DNA from: Streptomyces sp. RKAG290
Lineage (GTDB): Bacteria; Actinomycetota; Actinomycetes; Streptomycetales; Streptomycetaceae
Direction of reading: 5' to 3'
DNA length: 64,000 nucleotides
Assembly (NCBI RefSeq): GCF_023701695.1
Contig: NZ_JAJOZC010000001.1
Span: 7,005,894-7,069,893, forward strand
Positions 43,399-52,315 of this stretch are shown in pieces. The notes under the pieces are model-generated. The model ran no database searches. It was not told where the DNA came from and was given only the letters and a program-made list of their open reading frames with translations. The position numbers and the translations under genes were made by a program. Positions within the stretch are counted from its first letter, which is position 1. The number at the start of each line of letters is the position of its first letter.

Positions 43399-44328
43399 AT
43401 GCGTGTATTCATCACTGGTGCAACGGGCTGGATCGGTTCCGCCGTAGTTCCCCAGCTCATCGGCGCAGGTCACGAAGTTGTCGGGCTGGCCCGCTCGGAC
43501 GCCTCGGCGGCTGCGCTCGTCGCGGCGGGGGCCGAGGTGCAGCGGGGCGCCCTGGACGATCTCGACGGCCTGCGGAAGGGGGCGGCCGCTTCGGACGGGG
43601 TCATTCACCTCGCGTTCAAGCACGACATCGCCTTCTCGGGGGACTTCCAGGGCGCTGCCGACGCGGACCGCCGCGCCATCGAGGTGTTCGGCGAGGCACT
43701 GGCCGGTTCCGGCCGGCCGTTCGTCATCGCCTCCGGCACGCTCGGCATCGCTCCGGGCCGGGTCGCTACCGAGCGGGACGGACAGAGCGCGGAGGCCGCG
43801 GTGCCGTTCGAGGGCGCGCAGGCCCGGCTGGCCAATGCGCAGTTGACCGTCTCCTTCGCGTCCCGAGGCATCCGCTCGTCCGTCGTGCGGCTTCCTCCGA
43901 CGGTGCACGGCGACGGGGACCACGGCTTCATGGCGGCCCTGGTCGGCATCGCGCGCGACAAGGGCGTATCCGGCTATGTCGGTGACGGTTCGCAGCGCTG
44001 GCCCGCCGCGGCCCGGCTCGACGCCGCGCGGCTCATCTGCCTGGCGCTGGAGAAGGCCCCCGCGGGGTCGACGCTGCACGCGGTCGCCGACGAAGGTGTG
44101 GCGATCCGCTCCGTCGCCGAAGTCATCGGACGCCACCTCGAACTCCCCGTGGTCTCCGTCGACGCCGAGGACGCGGGCGAGCACTTCGGCTGGCTGGGTG
44201 GCATCCTGGCTCTGGACAGCCCGACGACCAGCGAGCTCACCCGCGAGCAGCTCGGGTGGCAGCCGGCCGAACAGGGGCTCCTGGCGGACCTGGACGAGGG
44301 GCACTACTTCCGGACCCCGTCCGCATGA
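43399..44328 (+). CDS. NAD-dependent epimerase/dehydratase-type SDR protein
   Basis: The 309-residue extended SDR has the nucleotide motif FITGATGWIGSAVV and LDDLDGLRKGAAASDGVIHL. The usual YxxxK dyad is not obvious, which is common in atypical SDRs. GGAGG six bases before ATG 43399 decides the start. It is divergent from a TetR gene with shared tandem operators, so it is probably induced by a small molecule that the enzyme may act on. Confidence 0.85.
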   Translation: MRVFITGATGWIGSAVVPQLIGAGHEVVGLARSDASAAALVAAGAEVQRGALDDLDGLRKGAAASDGVIHLAFKHDIAFSGDFQGAADADRRAIEVFGEALAGSGRPFVIASGTLGIAPGRVATERDGQSAEAAVPFEGAQARLANAQLTVSFASRGIRSSVVRLPPTVHGDGDHGFMAALVGIARDKGVSGYVGDGSQRWPAAARLDAARLICLALEKAPAGSTLHAVADEGVAIRSVAEVIGRHLELPVVSVDAEDAGEHFGWLGGILALDSPTTSELTREQLGWQPAEQGLLADLDEGHYFRTPSA

Positions 44329-44495
44329 CGTGCTGACCCGGGCGCGGCGTGGCGGGACCGGGCCGGTCGCCTTCGGCATTCACTTTCGCCACGGCCGTGG
44401 TCATGCTGATCGACGCCGCTCTTCTCTTCGCGATCTGACGCCTGGGGAAGTCTCCGCAATGGAATTGACGGATATGCAGGCAAGGAGTGACACAG

Positions 44496-44990
44496 ATGTC
44501 GCTGATCGTGCCGGACTTCGACGAGTCCGTCGTCGTACGCTCCGCCGACGCGGAAGTGATCGGCCGGGCCCCCACCACCATCCGCCTGCTGGCCGACAGC
44601 AGTTCGACCGGCGGCGCACTGTCCACCCAGCGGGTCAGCCTGACCAATGGTGCGGACGGAGCCAGGCCGCACCACCACTCGCGATCGGCCGAGCTGTTCT
44701 ACGTACTGGACGGCACGGCCCAGCTGCTCTCCGGCGAGCAGCTGGTGACCGCCGAACGCGGCGACCTGGTCATCGTGCCGCCCGGCCTCGCCCACGCCTT
44801 CGCCGCTGCGCCGGGAGAGGACGCCGACATCCTCATCGTCATCACCCCGGGCGTCGAGCGTTTCGAGTACTTCCGCCATCTGGAGCGCATTGCGTACGGC
44901 AAGGTACCGCCCGAGAGCCTGCTGGAGGTCCAGGAGTTGTACGACACCTACTTCCTCGACAGCGCGACCTGGAGCGACGCCCGAGGGTGA
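44496..44990 (+). CDS. Cupin-domain protein
   Basis: The 164-residue protein starts MSLIVPDFDESVVVRSADAE. Cupin motif 1 is in ARPHHHSRSAELFYVLDGTA and motif 2 in RGDLVIVPPGLAHAFAAAPG. A C-terminal helical tail (LLEVQELYDTYFLDSATWSD) follows. AGGAG eight bases before ATG 44496 supports the start. An in-frame GTG three codons earlier is too close to the site. The tail resembles quercetin-dioxygenase-like cupins. Reaction unknown. Confidence 0.85.
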   Translation: MSLIVPDFDESVVVRSADAEVIGRAPTTIRLLADSSSTGGALSTQRVSLTNGADGARPHHHSRSAELFYVLDGTAQLLSGEQLVTAERGDLVIVPPGLAHAFAAAPGEDADILIVITPGVERFEYFRHLERIAYGKVPPESLLEVQELYDTYFLDSATWSDARG

Positions 44991-45222
44991 CAGGGCGGGT
45001 GGCCCGGGGGAGTACCGACGGTGTGGTCCCGGACCGGCCCGGGTCGCCAGCTGAACCGTCCCCGACCGTCCCGAAACGGACCAGCGGACCGGGGTGCGGA
45101 GGAGACACCCGACGGCGTCCCGAGCGAACGGTGCAACTGCCGTACAGGGAAAGCGCGTCAGATCAGGGGAGCATCCCTGTGACGGCGCGTTCGCCCGGAC
45201 GTGAACCGGGTGTGGGGAGCGG

Positions 45223-46269
45223 ATGCCGAGAACTGGGCGAGGGGCGGGAGCAGCGGTGGACGGAAGGACGCACTGGGGCCGTTTTGCGGCGCTCGTCGCC
45301 GTAGTGCTGATCCTCGGCATGGGGGTCGGCGCCTTCTTCTACCCGAGGGCGGCGTGGCCTTCTGCAGCTATGGCCCTCCTTCTCGGCGCGTGCTGGTTCT
45401 CCGTCCGGGGTGTGCGGGCCGGGCGGCCGGTCCGTGCCCGGCTGGTGCTGACGCCCGACCAGGCACTGGTGGGTGGTACGAGGACCGTCGGGTTCAGGGC
45501 CAGGGCGCGCTGCACGCACTGCGCGGGGGCGGGTGTGCGCGGCGTCGGCACCGGCCGGCGATGCCTGTGGTGCCACGGCAGCGGGCTGGGGATGCCGGGC
45601 CGCCGGGCCGCCACCGTGCGGATTCCGGCCGGCGTGCAGGACGGAAGCACACTGCGGGTCCCCGGCAGGGGCACACCGGGCAAGGGAGGAGATCCTGCGG
45701 GGGACCTGCTCCTGTCCGTACGGATCTCCGGCACCCGCACGCGTAGAGCCGCACCGCCGGGGTCGACCGTGGGTTCCGCGCCGCCCGGGTCGAGGACCGG
45801 CCCCGTACCGTCCGCGGCGCGGACCGGCACAGCGCCGCGGCCGAGGACCGGCACCGCACCGCCCCGGCCGCGGAGCGGGGCGGCCGGGGCGGGGGGCGCG
45901 GGCACCGGACCCGTCAGCGTCCGCGCCGACGGCATCCGGGTCACGGTGGACCAGCAGTCCGTCACGGTCCGGGAGGAGCGAAGGTCTCCCACGGGGCGCA
46001 CTTCCTGGGTGACCACGCACGAGCTGCGCTGGTCCGACATCGCCCTGCTGGTCTTCGACAGCGACCGGCACGACGCGGTCGTCGCGCTGTACGCGATACC
46101 CGCGGACGCCTCCGGGACCGGACAGCGACGGCAACATCTGGTCGACGCAAGGCAGCTCAGGGCCGAGGACTGGCAGGTCCTGGCGGACGCGGTCGAGCGG
46201 CACACCCACGGGCGGATAGCCCTCGACCACGCTCCCCGTCGGAGCCCCGGCGGGCTGCGCGATTCCTGA
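45223..46269 (+). CDS. Membrane protein with DnaJ-type zinc-finger and C-terminal-like domains, no J domain
   Basis: A 348-residue protein. Two hydrophobic segments (residues 21-40 and 45-60) are followed by a mini zinc-finger with C97-x2-C100 (CTHCAGAG) and C114-x2-C117 (CLWCHGSG). Then VRIPAGVQDGSTLRVPGRGT and GGDPAGDLLLSVRI, the hallmark of DnaJ substrate-binding domains. No HPD J-domain is present. A Pro/Arg/Thr-rich linker and a C-terminal domain (VRADGIRVTVDQQSVTVREE) follow. GTG 45256 with GGGAG upstream is an alternative start. The role may be in holding substrates at the membrane, inferred only. Confidence 0.72.
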   Translation: MPRTGRGAGAAVDGRTHWGRFAALVAVVLILGMGVGAFFYPRAAWPSAAMALLLGACWFSVRGVRAGRPVRARLVLTPDQALVGGTRTVGFRARARCTHCAGAGVRGVGTGRRCLWCHGSGLGMPGRRAATVRIPAGVQDGSTLRVPGRGTPGKGGDPAGDLLLSVRISGTRTRRAAPPGSTVGSAPPGSRTGPVPSAARTGTAPRPRTGTAPPRPRSGAAGAGGAGTGPVSVRADGIRVTVDQQSVTVREERRSPTGRTSWVTTHELRWSDIALLVFDSDRHDAVVALYAIPADASGTGQRRQHLVDARQLRAEDWQVLADAVERHTHGRIALDHAPRRSPGGLRDS

Positions 46270-46280
46270 CGCGCGAGCGG

Positions 46281-46338
46281 CGGACGACGCGGCCGGGGGA
46301 CGACGCGGCCGGGGGCCGACCGACGCGGCCGGGGGCGG
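46281..46338. repeat. Three short tandem GACGCGGCCGGGG repeats
   Basis: The motif GACGCGGCCGGGG occurs three times with small spacing changes between the DnaJ-like gene and the convergent DoxX stop. It is GC-rich and could form secondary structure. Not coding. Confidence 0.6.
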
Positions 46339-46346
46339 ACCGGCGC

Positions 46347-46694
46347 TCAGGCGGCGAAGCCCAGCACCATGGCGCCGACCACCGGCGCCGCGTACACCAG
46401 GGGAAACGGGATGTGCGAGTACCAGCGGGCACGGATCACCGTGACGACCGCACCCGCGAAGTACAGCACCAGACCGGCCCCGGCCACGACGCCGATGACC
46501 GGCACGAACAGCCCGGCCAACAGCCCCGCGGCACCGGCGGCCTTGGCCGCGCCGAGCCACGTCCACCAGGAGCGGGGAACGCTGTAGTCGGTCAGGGCCT
46601 GGACGACCCACTGGGCCCGCAGGAGAAGGGCGCCGGCGGAGTAGCCGGCCATGGCGGCGGCGACGAGAGTGACGACGACGTGGGCGATGGACAT
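46347..46694 (-). CDS. DoxX family membrane protein
   Basis: The 115-residue protein has four hydrophobic helices (VVVTLVAAAMAGYSAGALLL, WTWLGAAKAAGAAGLLAGLF, VIGVVAGAGLVLYFAGAVVT, VYAAPVVGAMVLGFA). It shows the DoxX-like pattern seen in small quinone-related or redox membrane proteins. GAGGAG eight bases before ATG 46694 supports the start. Function is not specific in this family. Confidence 0.85.
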   Translation of the reverse strand: MSIAHVVVTLVAAAMAGYSAGALLLRAQWVVQALTDYSVPRSWWTWLGAAKAAGAAGLLAGLFVPVIGVVAGAGLVLYFAGAVVTVIRARWYSHIPFPLVYAAPVVGAMVLGFAA

Positions 46695-46820
46695 GGTGAG
46701 TGCTCCTCATCGGACGGGTGCCGGTGCGGGTCGCTCCGGCCGTGGCGGCCGGTCCGGCACTGCACTGACACGCCTCGACGGGAGAACGTGACGTGTTCCG
46801 CGAAGAATTCTTCATCCCGT

Positions 46821-46859
46821 TCGCGCAGCCGCGCGGAGCTGCCCCGAGCGGCTGCGCGA
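46821..46859. terminator. Hairpin downstream of the methyltransferase
   Basis: TCGCGCAGCCGC at 46821-46832 pairs exactly with 46848-46859 over a 15-base loop, on the side where minus-strand transcripts from 47532 end. A small GAAGAATTCTTC palindrome lies next to it. Confidence 0.6.
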
Positions 46860-46899
46860 GCGGGGCCATTCGCCCCGCTCCACGCGTCCGCGGGCCCCG

Positions 46900-47532
46900 T
46901 CAGGTGCGCCGGGCGAGCAGGAACAGGTGAGGTTCGGGCACGGCGGCCGGATGCGCCGGGGTGAACACGCTGCTCTGTTCCGACACGATCGAGAAGCCGG
47001 CCCCGGCCACCAGGGCGATGAACTCGGTGGGCCCGAAGCTGGTCACCCGCACCGGCTGTCCCATGAATTCGCCGCTCACGCCCTCAAGGTCCAACGGCAC
47101 TGTCGCCACCGCCAGATGGCCGCCGGGCCGTACGGCCTCGCCGAGCTGGCGCAGCACCTCCGACTGGTCCGCGCGTGACATCTGCAGGAGTGAGAAGTAC
47201 ACGCACGCGGCGTCGAACCCCGCCTCATCCAGGGGGAGTTCCCGGATGTCGGCACACCGGAACTCGGCCCCGGGGACCTGCCGGGAAGCGATGTCCACCA
47301 TGACCTGAGAGACGTCGACACCCAGCACGTCATGGCCGGCGTCGGTCAGCGCCTGGGCGGTCGGCCGCCCGGTGCCGCTGCCGACGTCCAGTACCCGGCT
47401 GTGCGGGGCGAGCCGCTCGAGCAGCTGCTCCAACGAGGACCGGTGCGCGGCCGATCCGGCGAACGCCTGCTCGTACTCGGCGCCGAGGGCGTCGAACACC
47501 GTCGCAGCGGTGGGGGCTTGACCTGCGTCCAT
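46900..47532 (-). CDS. Class I SAM-dependent methyltransferase
   Basis: The 210-residue protein has the SAM motif I VLDVGSGTGRPTAQALTDAG, motif II GVDVSQVMVD and motif III-like AVRPGGHLAVATVPLDL. It belongs to the Methyltransf_11/25 group, with small-molecule substrates generally. ATG 47532 begins MDAGQAPTAATVFDALGAEY, with AAGGAG upstream. The neighbouring gene on the same strand is another methyltransferase. Confidence 0.9.
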   Translation of the reverse strand: MDAGQAPTAATVFDALGAEYEQAFAGSAAHRSSLEQLLERLAPHSRVLDVGSGTGRPTAQALTDAGHDVLGVDVSQVMVDIASRQVPGAEFRCADIRELPLDEAGFDAACVYFSLLQMSRADQSEVLRQLGEAVRPGGHLAVATVPLDLEGVSGEFMGQPVRVTSFGPTEFIALVAGAGFSIVSEQSSVFTPAHPAAVPEPHLFLLARRT

Positions 47533-47575
47533 CGGGAATCCACTCCTTCTCGGGCTGTTGTCCCCTGTCCCCGGG

Positions 47576-48361
47576 CTACGGGACGCGGGCCACGGCCACG
47601 TACAGGCCGCTCTGCTCGGGCTGCGGGGCCGACGTGCCGCGGAACCACTCGGGTGCGGTCACCAGCCCCGGCTCGACGACCTCCAGCCCGTCCAGGAAGC
47701 GGGCGAACTCGGCGCGCGTGCGCAGCGCCAGCCGGATGCCGCCCTTGTCGTACTCGTCGGCCCCCTGCCGGCCCCGCTCCGGGTTCACGTCGGAGGCGCC
47801 CTGGGACAGCACCGTGTAACTGCCGGGAGCCAGTGCGCCCGTCAGGGTGCGGAGGATGCCGTGCGGGTCCACGTCGTCGGGCAGGAAGTGCAGCAGGCCC
47901 AGGAGCGAGAGCGCGACCGGGCGCTCGAAGTCCAGCACCTTGCGGGCCGCCTCGATGATGGTTTCCGGCTCGCGGACGTCCGCCGGAACGTAGTCGGTGG
48001 CGCCCTCCGGCCGGCTGATCAGCAGCGCCTCCGCATGGCGCAGGACGATCGGGTCGTTGTCGCAGTAGACCACCCGCGAGGCCGGATTGACCTCCTGGGC
48101 GATCTGGTGCAGGTTCGGGGCGGTCGGTATGCCGGTGCCGATGTCGAGGAACTGGTCGATGCCCTCGCTGGCCAGCCAGGCCGTGGCGCGGTTCATGAAC
48201 GCGCGGTTCTGCCGGGCGCCGGTCTTCGCCTCGACCGGCAGCTGTTGTGCCACCGCCTGATCCACGGGGTAGTTGTCCTTGCCCCCGAGAAGTGCGTCGT
48301 AGACCCGTGCCGACTGGGGCCTGCCGGTGTCTATCGGGGGCTGGGACGTCCCTGCCGTCAT
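47576..48361 (-). CDS. DUF574 (Methyltransf_19) SAM-dependent methyltransferase-like protein
   Basis: The 261-residue protein starts MTAGTSQPPIDTGRPQSARV. Signature: YDALLGGKDNYPVDQAVA, QFLDIGTGIPTAPNLHQIA, VVYCDNDPIVLRHA, and RPVALSLLGLLHFLPDD. This family is multiplied in Streptomyces and mostly uncharacterised. GGAG six bases before ATG 48361 and family length favour this start over an ATG twelve codons upstream at 48397. It lies 43 bp upstream of the next methyltransferase on the same strand. Confidence 0.9.
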   Translation of the reverse strand: MTAGTSQPPIDTGRPQSARVYDALLGGKDNYPVDQAVAQQLPVEAKTGARQNRAFMNRATAWLASEGIDQFLDIGTGIPTAPNLHQIAQEVNPASRVVYCDNDPIVLRHAEALLISRPEGATDYVPADVREPETIIEAARKVLDFERPVALSLLGLLHFLPDDVDPHGILRTLTGALAPGSYTVLSQGASDVNPERGRQGADEYDKGGIRLALRTRAEFARFLDGLEVVEPGLVTAPEWFRGTSAPQPEQSGLYVAVARVP

Positions 48362-48533
48362 GGCGAGCTCCGATGCAGATGAGGTGAACCGCTCCATCGG
48401 CGCAGTCTGCCACAGCAACTTCGGGATGATCATGCTGTGTTGAATGAATTCAGCCGGTCAGCGCCGACGCGGCATCACACCTTGCGCCGCCCGGTGACCG
48501 GTCGCCCGTCCCGTCCGTCTGCCGCGACCGGGT

Positions 48534-49547
48534 CTACTGCAACGCGTGCACCGCCGCACCGAAGACGGCCGGCGCACGGTACGCCGCGGGGACGATCAGC
48601 TGCGCGGCCGCGGGGTGCCGGGCGACGGCCAGCAGCCCCTCGGTGAGGAAACGGTGGCGCCTGGTCAGCTTCGCCCACCGGCCCGGGTAGTCCTGCGGCC
48701 GGCCCGAGGCCAGTGCGTCCACCGCCGCCGCGGCCGTCGCCAGGGCGAGCGCGACACCCTCGCCGGTCAGCGCGTCCACGTAACCGGCGGCGTCACCGAC
48801 CAGCAGGACGCGCCCGGCCCGCCGGGCCCGCGCCCGCTGCCGCAGCGGCCCCGCGCCGCGCACGGGGCCCGTGTCCCGGCCGAGGAGCGAGGCGGCCAGG
48901 CGGGGGAACGCCGCCAGGTGCTTCTCGTAGGGGAGGCGTTCCCGGCTGAGTACGGCCACGCCCACCAAGCCCTCCCCGAGCGGCGTCACGTACGCCTCGC
49001 CGTGCCGTGACCAGTGGACCTCGACGAACTCGGTCCAGGGGCCGATCCGGTAGTGGCGGCGCTGTCCGTACCGGCGCACCGCCGTACCCGGACCGTCCAG
49101 CCCCAGCTCGCGCCGGAGCGGTGAGTGCAGGCCGTCCGCGGCGATCAGCCAACGGGCTGTCAGGCCGCCCGCGACGACTCGGTCGTGGCTCTGCCGCACG
49201 CCGGCGACCTTGCCCGGCACGATCCGGACGCCGAGCTCCAGGGCCCGCTCGTGCAGGGCGGTGTGCAGCTCGGTCCGCCGTACGCCGAGCCCCGGCTGTC
49301 CCCGGAACACCGCCTGTGCGCTGCGCGCACCCTCCACGTACCGGATTCCGCGCAGCGGGTGTCCGGACACCTCGATGCCCAGGGCGCGCAGCGCGGCGAC
49401 GCCGCTGGGCATGATGCCCTCGCCGCACGCCTTGTCGATGGGCGCGCTGCGGGGTTCGACGACGACCGCCTCCATGCCCAGCCCGGCCGCCCGGATCGCC
49501 GCCGCGAGGCCGGCCGGGCCGCCGCCCGCCACCAGGAGGTCGATCAC
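48534..49547 (-). CDS. FAD-dependent oxidoreductase/monooxygenase of the type III PKS operon
   Basis: The 337-residue flavoprotein has the dinucleotide motif LLVAGGGPAGLAAAIRAAGL, EPRSAPIDKACGEGIMPSGV (geranylgeranyl-reductase-like) and a second FAD motif VLLVGDAAGYVDALTGEGVA. The GTG start at 49547 overlaps the methyltransferase stop (GTGA), so it is the third gene of a PKS-methyltransferase-flavoprotein operon like srsABC of S. griseus, where the flavoprotein hydroxylates the phenolic lipid. Similar role inferred. Confidence 0.85.
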   Translation of the reverse strand: MIDLLVAGGGPAGLAAAIRAAGLGMEAVVVEPRSAPIDKACGEGIMPSGVAALRALGIEVSGHPLRGIRYVEGARSAQAVFRGQPGLGVRRTELHTALHERALELGVRIVPGKVAGVRQSHDRVVAGGLTARWLIAADGLHSPLRRELGLDGPGTAVRRYGQRRHYRIGPWTEFVEVHWSRHGEAYVTPLGEGLVGVAVLSRERLPYEKHLAAFPRLAASLLGRDTGPVRGAGPLRQRARARRAGRVLLVGDAAGYVDALTGEGVALALATAAAAVDALASGRPQDYPGRWAKLTRRHRFLTEGLLAVARHPAAAQLIVPAAYRAPAVFGAAVHALQ

Positions 49548-50070
49548 GCCGGTACGTCCGCTGCCGACGCGGCGGTGAGAGCCGCCTCCTCGCACCGGAC
49601 GCGTACCCTCATGAGCGCCGCGTTGAGAGCGGTGAAGAGCGCCGCGGTCACCCACGCGCCGTGGACGAGCGGCAGCGCGAGGCCCTCGGCGGCGACGGCG
49701 ACGTAGTTGGGGTGGCGCAGCAGCCGGTACGGTCCACCGGTCACCAGCGGCAGGCCCGGCACGACGATGACGCGGGTGTTCCACCGGTCGCCGAGCGTGC
49801 GGATGCACCACCAGCGCAACGCCTGCGCGGCGAGTACGACCGCCACCATGGCCCAGCCGAAGAGCGGCACGAACGGCGCGTCCGTCAGGCCGGCTTCCAG
49901 GAGGCAGCCCGCCAGGAGAGCCGTGTGCAGCGCGACCATCGCGGGGTAGTGGGCCGGCCGGTCTCGATGCCGCCGCGGGCCAGCGCCCAGCGGGTGTTGC
50001 GCAGTGCGACGGCGAGCTCGGCGATCCGCTCGACGGCCACGGCCAGGACCAGCGCGGTGTACCAGATCAT
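49544..50070 (-). CDS. Isoprenylcysteine carboxyl methyltransferase-family protein (frame broken near 49952)
   Basis: Restored length 175 residues. MIWYTALVLAVAVERIAELA opens the protein. The first frame runs GIETGRPTTPRW and stops. One extra base at 49951-49953 restores GRPHYPAMVALHTALLAGCL, leading to the SAM-binding segment (GPYRLLRHPNYVAVAAEG) common to ICMT/SrsB-type membrane methyltransferases. About four helices. GGAGG five bases before ATG 50070. Located 13 bp after the PKS stop. SrsB methylates alkylresorcinol hydroxyl groups, so O-methylation of the PKS product is inferred. Confidence 0.82.
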
Positions 50071-50083
50071 GTGTTCCTCCGAC

Positions 50084-51139
50084 CTACCAGCGCAGCAGCA
50101 CCAGTTCGCAGCAGAATCCGGGGCCCATGGCCAGCAGCAGACCCGGTGACCCCGGCTCCGGCCGCCGCTGCTCCAGGGTGTCCCGCAGGACGTGGAGCAC
50201 CGAGGACGAGGACAGGTTCCCCACCTCGGCCAGCGAGCGCCAGGTGACGTCGAGAGCCCCGTCGGGGAGCGAGAGGACCTCCGAGACGGCTTCCAGGACC
50301 TTGGGGCCGCCCGGGTGGCACACCCAGTGCGCCACGTCCTTCGGCTTGAGGCCGTGCTCCGCCAGGAAGTCGCGCACGTCGTCGGCGAGATACCGGCGCA
50401 CGACGTCGGGGACCGCCGGATCGAGCAGCACCTTGAAGCCGGAACTGCGGATGTCCCAGCCCATCACGTGCTCGGTGTCCGGATACATGCGGCTGCGGGT
50501 GGCCACGACCTCCGGCCCGGCCCCGGAAGCCCGGCCCTCGCCGAGCGCCACCACGGCGGCCGCTCCGTCACCGAACAGCGCGGTCGCCACCAGGTTCGCG
50601 GTCGACGCGTCCTGGCGCTGGAACGTGAGGGAGCAGAGCTCGACCGAGAGCAGCACCGCCACGTCCTCGGGGCGGCCGAGCAGGTAGTCGTGCAGCCGCG
50701 CCACCCCGGCGGCCCCGGCGACGCAGCCGAGTCCGAAGACCGGCAGCCGCTTCACGTCGGGACGCAGTCCGAGCCGCCCCACGAGCCGGGCGTCGACGGA
50801 GGGCGCGGCCACGCCGGTGACGGACGTGAACATGAGGAGGTCCACATCGGTGGGCCGCAGCCCCGCGGTCCGCAGCGCCCCGCGCAGCGCATCGGCGCCC
50901 ATGTCCACCGCCGCGCCGATGAACACGTCGTTGGCGGCGCCGAATCCGTCCAGCTCCGCGTAGCGCTCCAGCGGCAGCACCATGTTGCGGGTGCGCACCC
51001 GGGCGTTCTCGTGCAACCGGTCAAGGACCCGCCGGTCGGCGCCCGGCGGCAGGCAGGTGCGGGCCACCATGTCGGTGACCTCGCGCTGGGTGTAGCGGTA
51101 CGGAGCCGGGGTGCCGTGCACGGCGGCGATCCGGGTCAT
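50084..51139 (-). CDS. Type III polyketide synthase
   Basis: The 351-residue protein matches chalcone/stilbene synthase-like enzymes. The catalytic triad is Cys139 (VFGLGCVAGAAG), His275 (VCHPGGPK) and Asn308 (VGNLSSSS). It condenses acyl starters with malonyl-CoA. The operon context (methyltransferase and flavoprotein downstream) suggests an alkylresorcinol or alkylpyrone synthase like SrsA, not RppA, though starter choice cannot be read. ATG 51139 (MTRIAAVHGT) gives the family length. An ATG 11 codons upstream is possible. It is divergent from UbiA with a 118-bp shared promoter region. Confidence 0.93.
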   Translation of the reverse strand: MTRIAAVHGTPAPYRYTQREVTDMVARTCLPPGADRRVLDRLHENARVRTRNMVLPLERYAELDGFGAANDVFIGAAVDMGADALRGALRTAGLRPTDVDLLMFTSVTGVAAPSVDARLVGRLGLRPDVKRLPVFGLGCVAGAAGVARLHDYLLGRPEDVAVLLSVELCSLTFQRQDASTANLVATALFGDGAAAVVALGEGRASGAGPEVVATRSRMYPDTEHVMGWDIRSSGFKVLLDPAVPDVVRRYLADDVRDFLAEHGLKPKDVAHWVCHPGGPKVLEAVSEVLSLPDGALDVTWRSLAEVGNLSSSSVLHVLRDTLEQRRPEPGSPGLLLAMGPGFCCELVLLRW

Positions 51140-51257
51140 CCCGGGTCCTGCTTCGGAGGCGTCATGGCCCATCCCTGCCCCGCAAAGGGGACAAAACACC
51201 GTAAACAACCCGTGCGGCTGTCATGCCCGGCCACCCCGGAGTACCTACGATCACGAG

Positions 51258-52126
51258 ATGGGCACCCCCGACCCGTCCCGCGCGTACGCCGCGACCGCGT
51301 GGCCGCTGCGCCGCACGGCAGCACTGGCCCGCTCCTGCCATCCGGGGCCGGTGGCCGCGGTGACCGCACTGGCCGGCGCACTGGGTGCCGACGCCGGCCT
51401 CGACGGGGTGCGCGGGACCCTCCTCGTCACCGCCGTGCTGACCGGTCAGCTCTCGGTGGGCTGGTGCAACGACGCCTTCGACGCCGGGCGGGACGCCGCG
51501 GTCGGACGCCGCGGCAAGCCGGTGGCCGACGGGTCCGTGAACCGGACAGCCGTGTGGGCGGCGGCGTTCACCGCCGCCCTGCTGTGCGTTCCGCTCTCCC
51601 TGGCCTGCGGCCTCCTCGCCGGTACGGTGCACCTGGCCGCTGTGGCGGCGGCCTGGGCGTACAACCTGAAACTGAAGGCCACCGCACTGTCCTGGCTTCC
51701 GTACGTGATCGGATTCGGCACCCTGCCCGCGGTCGCCGCCCTGACGCTGCCCGGCAGTCCCTGGCCGGCCTGGTGGATGGTGACGGCCGGTGCGCTGCTG
51801 GGCCTGGCCGCGCATCTGGGCGATGTGCTCCCCGACATCGAGGACGACCTGCGCAACGGACTGCACGGCCTGCCGCAACGGCTGGGCGTCACCGGCACCG
51901 GACTGTTGCTGCCGGTGCCACTCGTCGCGGCGTCGGCGGTCCTGGCGCTCGGCCCGCCCGGACCGCCGGGCTGGTGGGGCGTGGTGACGCCGGCCGTGGC
52001 GGCGGGGACGGCACTGGCCGGGCTCGCACTCGGCCGCTACTGGCGCAAGGCCGCGCTCGCCGCCGCCGTGGTCGTCGCGGCGGCCGACGTGGCCCTCCTG
52101 CTGCTACGCGGCACCGCCCGGTGTGA
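51258..52126 (+). CDS. UbiA family prenyltransferase (frame broken near 52118)
   Basis: The 289-residue polytopic protein has both Asp motifs: NDAFDAGRD (residues about 75-85) and DVLPDIEDD, which bind Mg-prenyl diphosphate. About eight helices. The reading frame fails to stop where expected. Adding one C to CCC at 52117-52119 gives LLLRGTAPV and a stop at 52126, in line with family length. As written it would run on through the repeat array. It is divergent from the type III PKS, so prenylation of its product is plausible, inferred. Confidence 0.83.
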
Positions 52127-52191
52127 CCCGACGGCACCTGGGCGACGGGGTCGCCGGGAAGCGTGTCGCGTGGGCCGCGGCCTTCACCCCA

Positions 52192-52315
52192 TGCGCAGGT
52201 GTGGACCGGGGGACTCCCCTCGTGCGCCGGCGTGGACCGGGGTCCTCACTCCGTGCGCAGGGGTGGACCCCGGCCCTCCCCTCGTGCACCGGCGGGGACC
52301 GCCGCCTTCACCCCG
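52192..52315. repeat. Four tandem copies of a degenerate 31-bp repeat
   Basis: Units beginning TGCGCAGGTGTGGACC (52192), TGCGCCGGCGTGGACC (52223), TGCGCAGGGGTGGACC (52254) and TGCACCGGCGGGGACC (52285) are each exactly 31 bp. The last merges into the 3' end of the HAD gene, whose final codons (WLRTG) lie in the next partial unit. Alternate units are more alike, so a 62-bp double unit may have been duplicated. Confidence 0.8.

Noticed and set aside
52192..52315. 31-bp repeats as a CRISPR array
   Set aside because: There are no spacers, the units are degenerate and no cas gene is present.
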